A stretch of 64,000 bases of DNA from Pseudisothecium myosuroides. Lineage: Eukaryota; Streptophyta; Bryopsida; Hypnales; Lembophyllaceae. The position numbers and the translations under genes are program-made. The notes under the pieces were generated by a model that was given only the letters and a program-made list of their open reading frames with translations, was not told where the DNA came from and made no database searches. This document shows positions 38,251 to 51,013 of this stretch, piece by piece; the first letter of the stretch is position 1, and each line of letters opens with the position of its first letter. Where the stretch lies: NCBI GenBank assembly GCA_951799445.1, contig OX637288.1, positions 9,302,501 to 9,366,500 of the forward strand, read 5' to 3'.

Positions 38251-38752
38251 CAGACTACTATTCTCGCAACATAGGCTCCTTAATTTTCGTGCAGCTGTGG
38301 TGTAGGTGACAGTTCCTGTAGAACAAGAACAACAAAAACAATAGAAATGTCTGGGAGGTGTACACTAAAAGCATACAATGATCACAACATGTACATTGAA
38401 AGCCACAATGATCACTTATATCAATTTTGTAACTAGCCTATGGTTGGAAATAGGTTTGCCTACATACCAAGAATGGGACAAACAAAATCTTTTGAAAAAG
38501 ATTCATGGTGATTTTTTTTTTGAGGAAAAAAATGCAAAAAATTATGAAATCCTTTCGAAATCTATTTCTCTACACGGGGAAGTTTTTTCCTCAACCTTCC
38601 CCATGCCTCAAATTGCTTAAGTGGTTGAAAATGGGTAGTCATCTTCATTGAATAGGGGTTTTAAGGGGACCCATACTAATTAATTGACATTTCACAATAT
38701 ATAAATATATACCTTTATTGTACATCAATAGTTACTGAAATGTTTGGGGGCT

Positions 38753-40041
38753 CTACAGTCGGATACTATAATCTTACAACTAGCCAATTTGAGCCATTCA
38801 CATTTTTTTGTACAATGTGTAATTTTAATTGGTATATTTTGGTAAGCATAATTATCACTCAATCCTCACGCAATCCCAATCAAGCATATGAAATTTCAGT
38901 TTCAAAAAAGCAAAACTCCATTTTTGGTGAATTTCCAAAGTTAATTTTCATAATTATACATAATATTTTATTGTGAACAATTGGTGATGAATTTTTATAA
39001 TCCGATTGCATAGATATGTAGGGAACATCCATATGCACATCTTTCAACTTAAAAAACACCGTGTTAAGTAACAAAAATATGATCTATGAAGAATTCAATG
39101 TAAAGTGTCATATGAACTAACTTTGAAAAATAGATATCTCTACATTAGTTAAGTAGATTTTGGCAAAATAATTGTACCATCATGCTCAAATGTATGAAAT
39201 TAGTTACCATGTGAAGGGCAAATAGAAAAATTTAATTATAGTAAAGAGATGTCTATTTTTCAAAGTTAGTTCATATGACACTTCACATTGAACTCTTCAT
39301 AGATCATATTTTTGTTATTTAATTGGGTGTTTTTAAGTTGAAAGATGTGCGTATGGATGTTTTCTACATATCTATGGAATTGGATTAAAAAAAATTCATC
39401 ATCAATTGTTTACAATAGAATATTATGTAAAACCATGAAAATTAACTTAAAAAATTCACCACAAATGAAAATTTTCCTTTTCGAAACTAAAATTTTGTAC
39501 GTTTGATTGGCATTAGGGGATATTTGAACCCCAAAAGAGGCCGCTTTGTAATGCAAAAAGTTGGGTGGGAAAAGCCTTCTCAACTTACTAGTTGGGCCAA
39601 GAATTGCATGATGAATTCAAAAATTCGTCATCATTACCCAATCCATCTCCACGATCTCATAAATGTAGGTGGAAAGAGCCTTCTTAACTCACTAATCAGG
39701 CCAAGAATTGCATATTAAACTCAAAAATTTGTCATCATTATCCAATCCATCTCCATGATCTCATAAATCTCATGATGGTTTCATCATGAAGAATGGAGCC
39801 CACGCCACGTGGTGGTTGTAATGAATCTATGGCCACCCTCACACTCATTCCATTAGTATTAAAATTAGTAAGAAAACTCAAAGCCTCTTTGTGGGTTCAA
39901 ATATCCCCTAATGGGTTGTGTGAAGATTGAATGATAATTAATTATGCAAGATGAAAAATACCATTTCCTTCTTTTATGCTATGCAAAAATCTTTGAATGG
40001 TTCAAATTGGCCAGTTGTAAGATTCTAGTACCAGACTATAA
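38753..40041. mobile_element. Large foldback element interrupted by a MITE
   Basis: Left arm about 38753-39135, right arm about 39230-40041. For example CTTACAACTAGCCAATTTGA on the left pairs with CAAATTGGCCAGTTGTAAG on the right, and TCATATGAACTAACTTTGA with TCAAAGTTAGTTCATATGA. The right arm is longer because a 0.39-kb MITE sits inside it; the pairing resumes on both sides of that MITE. No protein is encoded. Confidence 0.8.
39516..39908. mobile_element. 0.39-kb MITE inside the foldback arm
   Basis: Inverted ends GGGGATATTTGAACC and GGTTCAAATATCCCC flanked by TA (39514-39515, 39909-39910), as for Tc1/mariner-type MITEs. It contains two imperfect copies of a stretch with AATTCGTCATCATTACCCAA at about 39620 and 39728. 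Confidence 0.75.
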
Positions 40042-40378
40042 GGTAGGAGGTCCATAAAGCGATCATCTAAGAGCTGAAATTGAATTTTGGGGAGGTAAAA
40101 CATCTTGAAATATTTTTCAGTTAATTTTCCTAGAAAGACAAGAGGAAATGGCATCTAACCCAAGTTGTTTCATATTTTTTTGGAGCTTTGTGGAATCAGT
40201 TATGAAATTTTGAAGTTGAAATGCCATAGGGCTCTAAAAGCGACCACTTCCTAGAATGTACATTGTTTGTGCATTGTTTTGATAAATTGAAGAAAACAAT
40301 TGAAGAATGTACCTCTGAGGGCATGTTCGGTTCAAAATGCCCAGTCGGAATTCGAGCCTCCTACCTTACATCATGTTT
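40039..40378. mobile_element. MITE, TAAGGTAGGAGG ends
   Basis: Same family and orientation as 6893-7212, abutting the right end of the foldback element. Ends TAAGGTAGGAGGTCC and GAGCCTCCTACCTTA. Confidence 0.65.
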
Positions 40379-40578
40379 CAAACATCTACACTTTTCCACA
40401 ATAAGTCCCTTTAATTTTTTGGTTGTCCCCTCAATACAATAATACCCCTACCGGTATTGAGTGTTGATAGGTTTCTAAACTTGGGTTGGCCGCATTTTGG
40501 ATCATTTCAACACCAAGGTCGATCATCGCCACATGGGCAGCTTGCTAGCTTCCCATGAGACCGACACGCCCGCAGGGT

Positions 40579-41660
40579 GAGTGGAGGCCCTGGGTGTTGG
40601 CACCTGGCCATGGAAACCACGTGTCGCTCTGTCAGCCTCTCTCCAGTTCGGACGGGACGGAGCTCGGATGAGTCAACGGCAACGTGCCCTGAGGGAAGGG
40701 AAGGGAAGTGGGGGCCTCTGGAGTCTGGAGTCTGGATTTGGCTGCACGGCATCCTCGTCTAGTCCAGTCGGTAAATCCGCTCCACCCTACTTATTACGCG
40801 GTGGAGGCGGTGGCACTGTAGGCCGCGGGGTCTGGCGGAGGGAAGACTTCAGCTTTGGACTCGTAAGTCATCAATTTTCGAAATATCATGAGGCTGTCAA
40901 AGTTGGCAGATGTGAAATTTCCTTCCCTGCAATTTTAAAAATTTGTAAATGAAGTAGACCTTACTGTACATCATTTTGGATGAATAATTGAATTTTCATC
41001 CACAAATTTCAAGTTTCATCCATTTCTAAGAATGTAAGTAGCTTCATCCTTCCAGAGATTATCGTTTTTTTGTACTACCTAAATTAAATGAAAAAACAAA
41101 CTTGGGATGGATGCAACCCTTCAAGGGGACGGGCAGCACTTGAAAACCAAGTGATGGAGCCAAGTCCAAAGGGTACAGTGCCGAGGGCTTTCCGACGGTA
41201 CCAAGCATGTCACCGGGGGATGCACGGTCCGGGAGATCTCAATGTAACAAACAAAACAAAACAAACAGCCAAACTTAAGATATGGATGGATGAGAACTGC
41301 CTGAAGGAAGCCAGGTGATGGCAGTGTCGAAGGGGAGAGACGGAGGAGGAGGGCTGGAGTCGGGGCTGCACCGCCGGGCAGCTTGAGACAAATAAATGGG
41401 GTCGTCTTGAGGAAAAACACTGTCGGTTGGCGGTTGGGCGGTTGGCGGGTCTGCAGCATCCTTCCAGCATCCTCGCAGGCCGCAACCCGGTGGCCATGAC
41501 TTGACTTCGCTGGCAGTTTCTGTAGAAACCAATCAAGAATGCACCTATTGGTGCAAAAAGCGAATATTTGGGTTGACAGTCATGATGGGCCGCGAATACT
41601 CCGTATTATATTTGGTTTATCGGATACAGACAGTTGCTGCGCTTCATGCTGCAAACTGAT
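40579..41660. repeat. Copy 2 upstream block of gene A
   Basis: 40579-40870 matches 6541-6892; 41180-41660 matches about 14124-14828 without the copy-1 MITE. Shared strings include GGCAGTGTCGAAGGGGAGAG and GGTTGACAGTCATG. No gene is supported. Confidence 0.6.
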
Positions 41661-41676
41661 GCATTCGCGTCTACTG

Positions 41677-41684
41677 TATAAATT
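41677..41684 (+). promoter_or_regulatory. Candidate TATA box, gene A copy 2
   Basis: TATAAATT in CTGTATAAATTT, as in copy 1, here without the MITE directly upstream. Confidence 0.45.
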
Positions 41685-42714
41685 TATATCAGCGGAAACC
41701 ACCGTCAGTGTGTCACGTTTCCTGGACCTGCCAGTACTGCAACCACTGTAAGTGGAGCCGTCGAACGTCATCGATCGCCTGTCGACTTCGATCCAATCAA
41801 GCACAGGTCCCCTTCTTCCCACTTGTTCACAATTGAGATTTCGGGTATTTCATGATCAACATTAGTCGAGATTGTCGTAGCTGAGTCCAATCCGTGAAGG
41901 GTTTTGTTTTTCTCTGGTGGCAATGTGTGTTTCTACCAATGTTGTGACATGCCAGTTGATTGAGTAGGGTCTTCAGTCAGTAGCAGGGATTTAAGGCAGG
42001 GGTATCACGTACGGAGGAGAGATGGGGAGAAACCAAGAGTAGTTGATGGAGAAAAAGATTCAATCTCCTTGAGTGTGCAGATATGTTGCGTGGAGATCGA
42101 TCTCATCGATCGTAGAATTTCAGTGCACTCCAGTCCCAATTCCGTAGTGAGGGAAGGGCTCAGTGTGCCCAACTAATTCTTTGTAAACGGATTCTTTGTT
42201 TGTTGGTCTGTAAGAAAAAGATCTCGGGGAGGGTCAGTGTTGCAGTATTGCTGTGTTTTAGAGATGCAAACTGTGACTAGGTCTACGGTTGGGGCATGCT
42301 TCATGTTTGCATTTCGTGGTTGAAACTTCAGAAACAAATTAATGACCGTGTTTAAGGCTCCTGCGAGACTGAAATCGGCAATATTATCCCTCTTTGAATT
42401 AATCGTGGTGCAATTGGAGTCCAATCCATGGATGCGTGTCCACTGTTGTCTTCCAAGCACACAAGAAGCCGGAGATAACATGATTGTATAGTGAACCTTT
42501 AGGGGAATCAGAAAGGGCCACCGAATTCGATGTTGTGCTTTTTTGAACAGAGTTTGCACTCGCTTACTTTCATAGTCTCGGGTGTACTTAGTGGATTTCA
42601 ATGTGAGTTTTTCCTCAAGTTGTCGCCTCGTGTTTTCTTGCTGAAATCTACATGTTTGAACAGAGGTTTAGTTTTGGGAAGCGCTATTTTGAAACTACTC
42701 GGCATCTCTACGCA

Positions 42715-45700
42715 ATGGCCAGTGGAGACGGCACCAGCGGTGAGATTTCTCTTAACTAAAAATCAAATGGCTTTCGACTAGAAAATTGTCGTTGAGAAAC
42801 TTATACCTCTCTGCTCGTAGATTCACCATGCTTCAATTTTTTGTCGTGAGTCCTATGAAGTTCTGAAGTTCTGTCATGGAGTCTACCCCCGTCCTTCATT
42901 GTTTGATAAAGATGTTGATTCTTAGTATTTTGATTCCGTAGTCAATATCACGTGACAGATGGACTTGGAAGAGAGGAGCACACTAGGACAAAGAGTCTTG
43001 GCAAAGCCACTCAAGGTAAATTAGAAATCCTTAGGATGCGGTTGTGCCTCTTGTTTGATTCTCTCTCCCGGGTGATATCCTTAAAAATTGAGCATTACAA
43101 GCATGTGTTGGCTTCAGCAAATTCATTTATTGCAAGATTTTGACCTCGTCATTCTTGGAGTTTGCAGGGCTCTATCTTGCCTTGGCGAATTCTGAAGCAG
43201 TTTCATATTTCATACAACTTTGGGCAGATTATATCTTGTTTTCGTGTGATATATGTTCCCTAATTTTCTGGAGCAATGTTGAGACTCCCTGAGTAGACAA
43301 ACTACTTGAGTTTTATACGTTCTGTTCAAATTTGTTGGTTGCAATTGGCATAAATTTGTTCAGACTTCTTTTGACAATTTTTAAATTAAGAGTACGCGTT
43401 GCATTCTTTGAGTAATTGTCATATATATAGCAAGCTTTGGGTCTCGTGAATCGTAGAGCTAAGGGCTTTGAATTTGTCTTGTAATGAAGTGTGTTCTCTG
43501 ATGTTCTTCTTTTTATAAAGTAGGAAGCCCATTCTTGCAGCATTCAATGGTTTGTAGTATTAGATGGATATGTTTCTTGGGGTTTAGATGTAAGATACCC
43601 TTGTATTGTATCTAACACAACACTTGTCTTCTCATCAATTATTATTAGAGGATTCCAATACATCAAATATGCATTATATGGGTGGACAACACAAGAATAT
43701 GTTATCAATTGTTCATGTTTGAACTAGTAAGGATTCTATTCATGAACATACAAATATATACTCTTGAATCACAAATATTACATTTGCAACTTTATTTCCA
43801 GGAGCAGCATCTTCAAGTAGAACCTAGACTATCCTATCTCATTTCTTACAAGCCATTTCTCTCATTTCTTATGTGCTTGGATGAAACTTGCATGATCTTT
43901 ATTAATAGATACTTCTCATACACAAATTAATAAAGACTTTTGTCAACAAAAATAGGATGATAGAATAGTAAGTGTTAGTATCAAAAGATGTGCTTGTGTA
44001 AATTTTGACAATAGATAGATGCTCCATGTCCAATGTTAGATCAAGTATATATGAAAATTAGGACACAAATTTGGAAAATCTATCATTTCAACTTTGATCT
44101 GGGATCTTTTCAAATTGCCTTTCAAATGTCATTTTCATATTGCACCATTAGTTTTCATATAGTTGCCATTAATCTGCATGATTACAAATTCAAACCTCAT
44201 TGACTATGAAACATGGCTGTCAATCAAATTCACTTGGATTTAGGTGGTAAGGTAACTGCACCTAAAATCAACCGTTTAAGCAATTCATCTGATTTCAGCA
44301 TGGTTCTCATTATTGTATTGGAATTTTTTTGTGGGGTCTTGTTGGTAGTCCAAAGGGGATTCTAGATTCTCTGAGAATGCATTTTTTGGACACCGTATGA
44401 ATAAACTACAAATGTTCAAAGTGTTGAAAATAGGTGTTTCTATAACCGACCCTAGACTCTCATGAATAGTGGGAGTACATTTTAGGCAAGAATCTATAAG
44501 GTTTGGTTTTAGAAAAGGGTCAAATTTGGATGTAGTTACCTTACTTCACTTTGATCAGATTATTATTCTTTTTTTGCGTGGTCAGTATAGTCAGGGTTGT
44601 TGTTCGGAGAGGAGTAAGGTACGCTGGATATTTGGGTGACGTCAATGATTGATATGCAACACTCTGTTTCTGATCACCTTGGAATCACTGTCCGGTCCAG
44701 AGAAAAATCAAAATCCCAAGATACCATCCACTCTAAATGTCGCACAAGACCTCACCCTTTCAAAGGTATTTGCACTGCAGAGTTCATCAATCTTCAGTTC
44801 TTTACTCTCCGTTTACCTTGCTGAAATTCTGCTTTGATGTTCTCAGTTGGTAGGGGATCCCCATCTTAGTAACATTTATCAAACTTTAGTAATCATCATA
44901 TGATTTTAAATACCGAGTTGGTATTGGATCTTGTCTGTATGCCATTTCTCATTTCGTAATTAGCTGAACCTGTATGTCATTCAGGGCAAACAAGCTTTGC
45001 AGGACTCCAAATACGGGCGTGACAGCATCGACCAAAGCAAGCAGTCTTCAACAAGCTGGCCCATTGGATCCTTCCAAGGTATACTCTGATATTACAGTAT
45101 ATGTTTTCTTCTTATGACGTCCAACCTCGGCCTGAAAACACATCTAAAAACAATTGAATCGGTATGATAGAATCATAATGTTTTGACAGATGGACCTGGC
45201 ATATTTCCATCAAGTAATGAGGAGCGCATCATCGCTTTAGGACCGTCGTCTTCTTCGAACAAGAGGCTCATTCAGGCTCTTCAAGGTGAACATGATGCTC
45301 TGGAGCTTACTTTGAAATTGATATTTGCTCACACCTCTCTTGATATATTGTTGAAATTTGAGCTTTAATTCTGTATTACCATTGTTAAGTAGATGCCATT
45401 GCTATTGCAAGCTTTGGGCCTCATGATTCTGAGACATCGCATTGTCTCATTTCTTGGTGCATACAGAGACTGATTCTCAGACTGATGGTCCCGATCCTGC
45501 TCAATCGAATCTCGAAGGTGTTGCTGCAAGTGTTGCTCCTACTGGTTCAACTGCTGTAGAACCAAATGTTGGTTCCGTTGTTGTTCTTCTAGGTGAAGCA
45601 TCTTTAGAACCAAATGGCGGTCCCCTTGTTGTTCTCAATGACGTAGGTCGTGCAGAACCCAATGTTGGACCCATTGTTGTTCTTCATGGTGTAGCTCCTG

Positions 45701-46077
45701 CCGGATCCAATGTTGCTCTCATTGTTGCTCCGCCCGGTGAGGTTCTTGCCCAACCAAACATTGCTCCAAATGGTGCTCCTCCTGCTCCAGCTGTTGTTGC
45801 CTCCAACGTTGCCCCTCGGCGTGTAGCTCCTGTCGAACCGGATGTTGCCCCTCATGCTCAACGAAATGGTGCTCCTCCTGCTCCAGCGCAACCAAATGCG
45901 GCCCTCATTCTTGCTCCTCCTGGTGTAGCTCTCGCTCAACCAAATGCAGTTGCGATTGTTGCTCCTCCCGCGGTTGTTGCTCTCGATGTGAATCGTGGTT
46001 TGAACAGTTCCCGACTCAAACCACTTGGAATTTATGAGATTGGGTCAGAAGGACATTTCTGGCCCAAGCTCCCGTGA
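42715..46077 (+). CDS. Gene A copy 2, unknown Ala/Pro/Val-rich protein
   Basis: Paralogue of the gene at 16761-20295, not recognised. Exons 42715-42739, 42959-43015, 44701-44765, 44985-45078, 45190-45285 and 45467-46077 keep the same phases and give 315 residues. The extra 32 residues are in the last exon: a 96-bp segment bounded by two 20-bp direct repeats, GGTGCTCCTCCTGCTCCAGC (45772-45791 and 45868-45887), of which copy 1 keeps one. The repeat region thus varies by whole-codon gain or loss. Both copies keep the open frame, the splice sites and the GIYEIGSEGHFWPKLP end, which favours a real protein. It lacks the intron-1 MITE and the leader duplication of copy 1. Confidence 0.6.
44247..44544. 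mobile_element. MITE in intron 2 of gene A copy 2
   Basis: Orthologous to 18582-18858, with inverted ends GGTAAGGTAACT and AGTTACCTTAC. It keeps a segment with TCTTGTTGGTAG missing from copy 1. Confidence 0.7.
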
Positions 46078-46879
46078 AGCTAGGCAGAAGAGACAGACCA
46101 AACGTGCTTGCAGAAGTTGAATCTATGTTTTCTATGTAGATTAATCTGCTTGAATATGCCACTCTCTTTTGTTAATACAATATAAATTACCTATCTATTA
46201 TCGAGCATTGATCTACTCCATGATTCGTAGTAGAAGCAGAGGTGTTGGTGCGTTATTTCTGTCTCACAACTCGGTTTCGGACATTGGCAATCAATTCATG
46301 AAAAAGTTTTGATCCAAAGCTAAAGACCTCTGCACCAAACAGAGCGATCTCTACCATCCAGAGTTGTCGGAGTGGTTTAGGGTTTCGAGAACCATAGTCG
46401 ACTCCTCCTCGCAGCACCGCAGCCCTTGCATTAGAAAGAGCATGACGACAATTTGCTTGAACATGAACTCGCACTACATGGCAGAATTCAAATCCTGATT
46501 CTCTGCACATAAACTTACCACCAACCGAAGTACAGTAGTACAGAATAGAGCAAGAAAACCTAACCTCCAGCAGGTTTCCAAGATTCAAAAGAGTCCCACG
46601 AAATCTTGCATGAAATTAGCTTCAAGCAAAGGGGAGAACGGCCAAGTAGCGCCATGGAAGAAAAACAGAAATGTAATACGCTGGCATGGCATCGGCGCGC
46701 AGCTGCCATAGGCATAGCCAAACAGCTCGACAGAAATGGTGCACATGAAATGCGAGCATCAGGAAACGGGATCTCGTTAGATCAAAATGAGGGTTCAAAA
46801 CTAATGCCACTAAAATTTTTTATTGGCTCTGGACAGAAAGGGAGAAGGCGTTGCATCGGCAAAAGCTATTGGTGGGAGT
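46078..46879. repeat. 3' flank of gene A copy 2
   Basis: Matches 20296-21078 and ends at GGTGGGAGTC (46870-46879), where copies 1 and 2 part. No gene is called. Confidence 0.6.
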
Positions 46880-47418
46880 CACACCCACGGCCATCTCCGA
46901 TGTAATGAACACCCGTTGCTGCAGCCTGGCCTCCCCAAACCACCACCGAAAATCTCAGTCAGCAAGCACTTCACAAAAGCAGAGATTGTCAACAGCGCCC
47001 GCGCCGCCCGCACTACCAAGAACAAATCAAAGCTAGTTCCTTTGCAAGCACCAACATTCAGTTGCAATACCACGCTCAAAATACGAAACACCACGCCAAC
47101 TTAATCAGGCCATCCATCCGAGTCTCAGAGTCCTACCCGACTTGGTATCGGTTGGCAACTATTGTGGAACTGAGCTCCTCCTTCGGACAATCGCCGCGTT
47201 TTCCAAGTTTTGGGTTCTATAGGAGGCAACCCATTCCCCCTGTTCTTGCTATGTAGACTGTTCTCTTTCCGTGAAGGAGGAGAAGAACAGTGATTAATTA
47301 TGGCACGGTTCCTGAGGCAGTTGTGGCGCATTTTGATTGGCTACAAGACTCTCAATATTGCAACCACCCCTTCGTCAATTTTCTTTTCAGCCCTTGATTG
47401 GAAATAGCAAGCCCTATA

Positions 47419-47733
47419 CATAACATTGTTAACCTTCACTGGGGGGTTCCCTTTTGCTCCCCCCAAAATCAGGAGCCCCCAGTGATTAAAAAAACATGAG
47501 CAGCCAATGATGTACCTAGCACTCTAACAAAGCAGAGGCACACTGTGCACCCAGCCAATCACATTGTCGAATCATAACTGGATTCTCCCTAGCACTCTGA
47601 CAATGCAGAGACAGACTGTGCGTCCAGCCAATCAAAATTCTTGTAGTTATAACTTAATTCCCCCCCCAGGTATCTCGGGGGGGATTATACCTCCCACTGG
47701 GAGGAGACTTCTGAGCTGTTAAGCAATGTTATG
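47419..47733. mobile_element. MITE inside a dispersed repeat
   Basis: Inverted ends ATAACATTGTTAAC and GTTAAGCAATGTTAT with further inverted C/G-rich pairs inside (CACTGGGGGG, CCTCCCACTGGG). The other copy of the host repeat (about 11960-11990) is continuous at this place. Confidence 0.55.
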
Positions 47734-48839
47734 ATCACCATTATGGGAGGAATAGAATCTTCTATTGAAAAATTCACAGTAATTATGTTTTGAGAAATAA
47801 AAATCTGGAAAATTATCGAAACCTTTTGAACTTTACTTTTTCAAGTGAAGAAATTTGCCCTGCAGATGGTCAGATCTGCTTAAGTGATCAAAAATGGGTT
47901 GCTTCCCTTACCTCAGCAAAAATCCACAACCAAGCACACCTTTGGTGTTTTTTAGTCCAAGAACTAAGTTACTGGGAATTTTTTTTGTCAAGATTCTCTA
48001 AAATCCTATTCTTATTATGTAGGCATGTTTAATTCCAATTGTAGGCTGGTTGGGAATTTGACTAGAAATCAAGAACTCATAAAACATCATAATTGAGTAG
48101 TTACGCATGCCTACTTGAATGGAAATAAAGCGGCCTATGAGTTAAAAATGGATGGTGGTTAGAAAGGGGTCGCTTACTCTAGCAATTGCAAGGTTGTAGA
48201 AGGATTGGACCAATTGTGATGCCACGGATGCGGCGTTCGCAACACTTGACGACTAGGACACAAGCTTATCGTCCACAATTGAAATGTCCCTGGGTTGGTT
48301 TTTCCAATAGAACTGCAGAAGAACTTTTGTGTAAAGTAAACTTCTCTAAGCCAATTACCTCTCTTAAGTGATATTATTCCTTCAATCCCGACCTAGATAT
48401 ATTGAGAAAAATAATGTACAAATAAGTAAAAAGAAAAAAACTTCCATTGAATTTGGAATCCAGATGTTGCTTTGGTAAATGTGACTTCAATTCAAGAATG
48501 CCACAAAACTGCAATCTACTAGAACAATCTTCAAATGTCATTAATGTCACAGGCTTTCTCTAATGCAATAGCCTCTTTAATGTAATATTTTCCTCTAGTC
48601 CCGGGGCTATTACCTTATGGAAGTTCTATTGTACTGATAAGCCCTATACCATATCCTATTCCAACCTTCAAACTATATAATATTTATTAATAAAAATCTA
48701 AAAATCTATATTGTACAAATGTAGAAGAATGAAATACTAGAATCTACAAACATTTAGATGGTTGAACAAATGAAATTTTGTTTGCTTGAGACATGTTTGT
48801 GTTCATTCATTGTTTAAAATTTGAATGTTTGTCGCTTAA

Positions 48840-49761
48840 CCCCTAAAGTACCAAAGTCCCCTCGGGGGACACTTCAGATTTCGGGCAGGCCTGTGTGGCC
48901 TCAAATTTTGATTTGATTTTTTGAAACTTTTTTTGAAGATAGGGAATCACATTAGCTTTCTAAAAATATAATTTTTTTTTCAATCGGTGCCTGGGAGCAA
49001 AAGTTATGCCATCCTAAAGCAAAAAAGCAGTTCGACGGGCAGAAAAAAAAAAACACAAAAAAAAGTTTTTTATTTTTTTTATTTTTTTCCCTCAAAGATC
49101 ATGTTTTTGTCTACATCTGAAGCTTTGATTCATTCTATTTGGACTATTAATGAGAAAGTTATGGACAATCTTGTTTTTTTGGCAATTTAAGCATCTTCAA
49201 AAAAACTAACTTATAGAATTCATTTTTTAATGCAATTTTCAATTTTTTTCAATTTTTTTTTTTTTACGAGGTCAAGTTTGTTTGCAAGAACAATCCCACC
49301 ATTGGGATTATGTTGTTTTAATTCCACCTAAGAGCTATTAACAATTTAGTGTTTTGTTCAATTTTGGACCTACTTCTATTTAACAATTTTTTTATATGTG
49401 AAAATCAAGGTTTGACATTCTGAAATTTTTTTCCCCGACTCTCAACTCAAATGTTCAAGATAAAAAATTACAACTTTTTGTTGTGTAGTGCAAAAAAAAT
49501 CCACAAATGGCCGTCAAAGTCATCTGAAATTGCAGGAAACAGTTCAAAAAAACTTTTTTTTCCAACTTTGAATGCTAATATCTTCCAATCAGAATGGTCA
49601 AATGTCTTGAAATTTTTACCACATAATCTCAGACAAGTGAAGTACAAGATCCTACGGTTGGATTCTAAAAAAAAAGTTTTTTTAGGTTTAGGGAGTGATC
49701 GCAGCAGAAATGGCAGTTTTCAGTGGTTCTGGAGCCAGAAAATGCCTTGGTATTTTAGGGG
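48840..49761 (-). mobile_element. TTAA-flanked 0.92-kb element
   Basis: TTAA at 48836-48839 and 49762-49765; ends CCCCTAAAGTACCAAAG and TATTTTAGGGG. Near relative of 31132-32026 in opposite orientation. No coding capacity. Confidence 0.65.
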
Positions 49762-49879
49762 TTAAGGACTTAAAGTTTAAATGACAACTTTCCTTCTTGA
49801 CCAATTGGATGAAATTCAAGGAAATAATTTACGTACAAAGATACAAGCAAAAACATGCAAAATTTCTAAAACAAATCGA

Positions 49880-50240
49880 ACAAAGTGGTGGTGCAGGCCG
49901 GCCAGCATTTGGTTGCGCAGGGGCCGGACGAGCAACAATCTCAGCAACACCTTCGCCACTGATCTAAGCAGCCCGCTAAGCAGGAGCCGGATCACCACCA
50001 CCGCCATCGCCTCCACCAATTGCACCATTGACATCAAGCTGGGCAAAAGCTAGAATTGCACGAGCAACATTTGAAGGGCAACATCATTCACTAGCATTTG
50101 GATGAGCAGGACCTCAAATCGCAGCCGCAACGACTCCATCACAGTGCTGAGCAGAAGTTCGAACTGAAGGACCAGCATCTGGTTGCATTTGAACCAGACA
50201 AGCAGCAGCTGGATCAGTACATGCCAATATGGACTTCGCT
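49880..50240 (-). pseudogene. Decayed gene-A-like Ala/Pro repeat fragment
   Basis: Read on the minus strand, one frame gives gene-A-style units such as ARPAPAQPNAGRPAPP, NVARAILAFAQLDVNGAI and GPAHPNAS, broken by several stop codons (TGA and TAG, typical of decayed CGA and CAG). The DNA string GCGCAACCAAATGC is shared with the last exon of gene A. It has no intron, start or C-terminal motif. I read it as an old fragment of a gene-A relative; a chance match of two Ala/Pro-rich sequences is the alternative. Confidence 0.5.
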
Positions 50241-50330
50241 CAGTTGGATAAGATCATCAACTATTAAAGACTGAAATGTTGAGAACAGTGTTAGGAAGGG
50301 TATAAACAAATAGCAACAAATTTTATGGAG

Positions 50331-50532
50331 TAAGGTGGGCACCCCCAAATGTGCCACTAATTGCTACTGAGCCTAATTACTATTACTAGACTATTTGGAT
50401 ATTGTATGCAAAAGTTATGGAAGAACAAAGTTTGGTTCTAAATGCGTTTCTTCCAAAATTGATTTTGAAGATGTACACAGAGATGAAGATGGCGGTTTAA
50501 GGTTAGTGGCGCATTTGGAGGTGCCCACCTTA
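50331..50532. mobile_element. 0.2-kb MITE
   Basis: Ends TAAGGTGGGCACCCCCAAAT and its imperfect complement ATTTGGAGGTGCCCACCTTA. The interior matches the 14208-14484 family in reverse orientation. Confidence 0.65.
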
Positions 50533-50872
50533 TTGCGATCTAGCTAGATCAGTCACATGGTATGAACGACTGAATTCAACTAAGCTGGAAGTCCACCTCT
50601 ATCTCAAACACTTAAGAGTGTCCCCAGCATGTCAGCGACTGGATTCATAGAGAACATTTTAAGCCAATTCTTGATCCACTTTTCTACCAACAAGTGTGAC
50701 CTAGTGAAGTGCACTTATCACCAAGTGCAAACATACCTAACAAACACAATCAATGTCCATATGATAGCACAAAATATGACATTCAACATAGAGCATCATT
50801 GATGTAATCAAATTCTCACAACAACCGCCAAGTTCTAGGACAACAAATACAATCTACAATGATGGGGAATTT

Positions 50873-51013
50873 TGTTAAAATGACAATCATTCTGCAACTT
50901 TGGCACTTCTAAAGTTTAAACCGCATGGTTTGAAATTTATACATGTCCTAGATGGTTTAGACTACTCAGTATGAAAATGGCATATGGAATATTGTCATTT
51001 TAGCAAAATTCAC
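50873..51013. mobile_element. MITE, GGCAATTTCGTTAAAATG family
   Basis: Ends GGGGAATTTTGTTAAAATGA and TCATTTTAGCAAAATTCACT, inverted. Diverged relative of 13472-13612. Confidence 0.5.
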
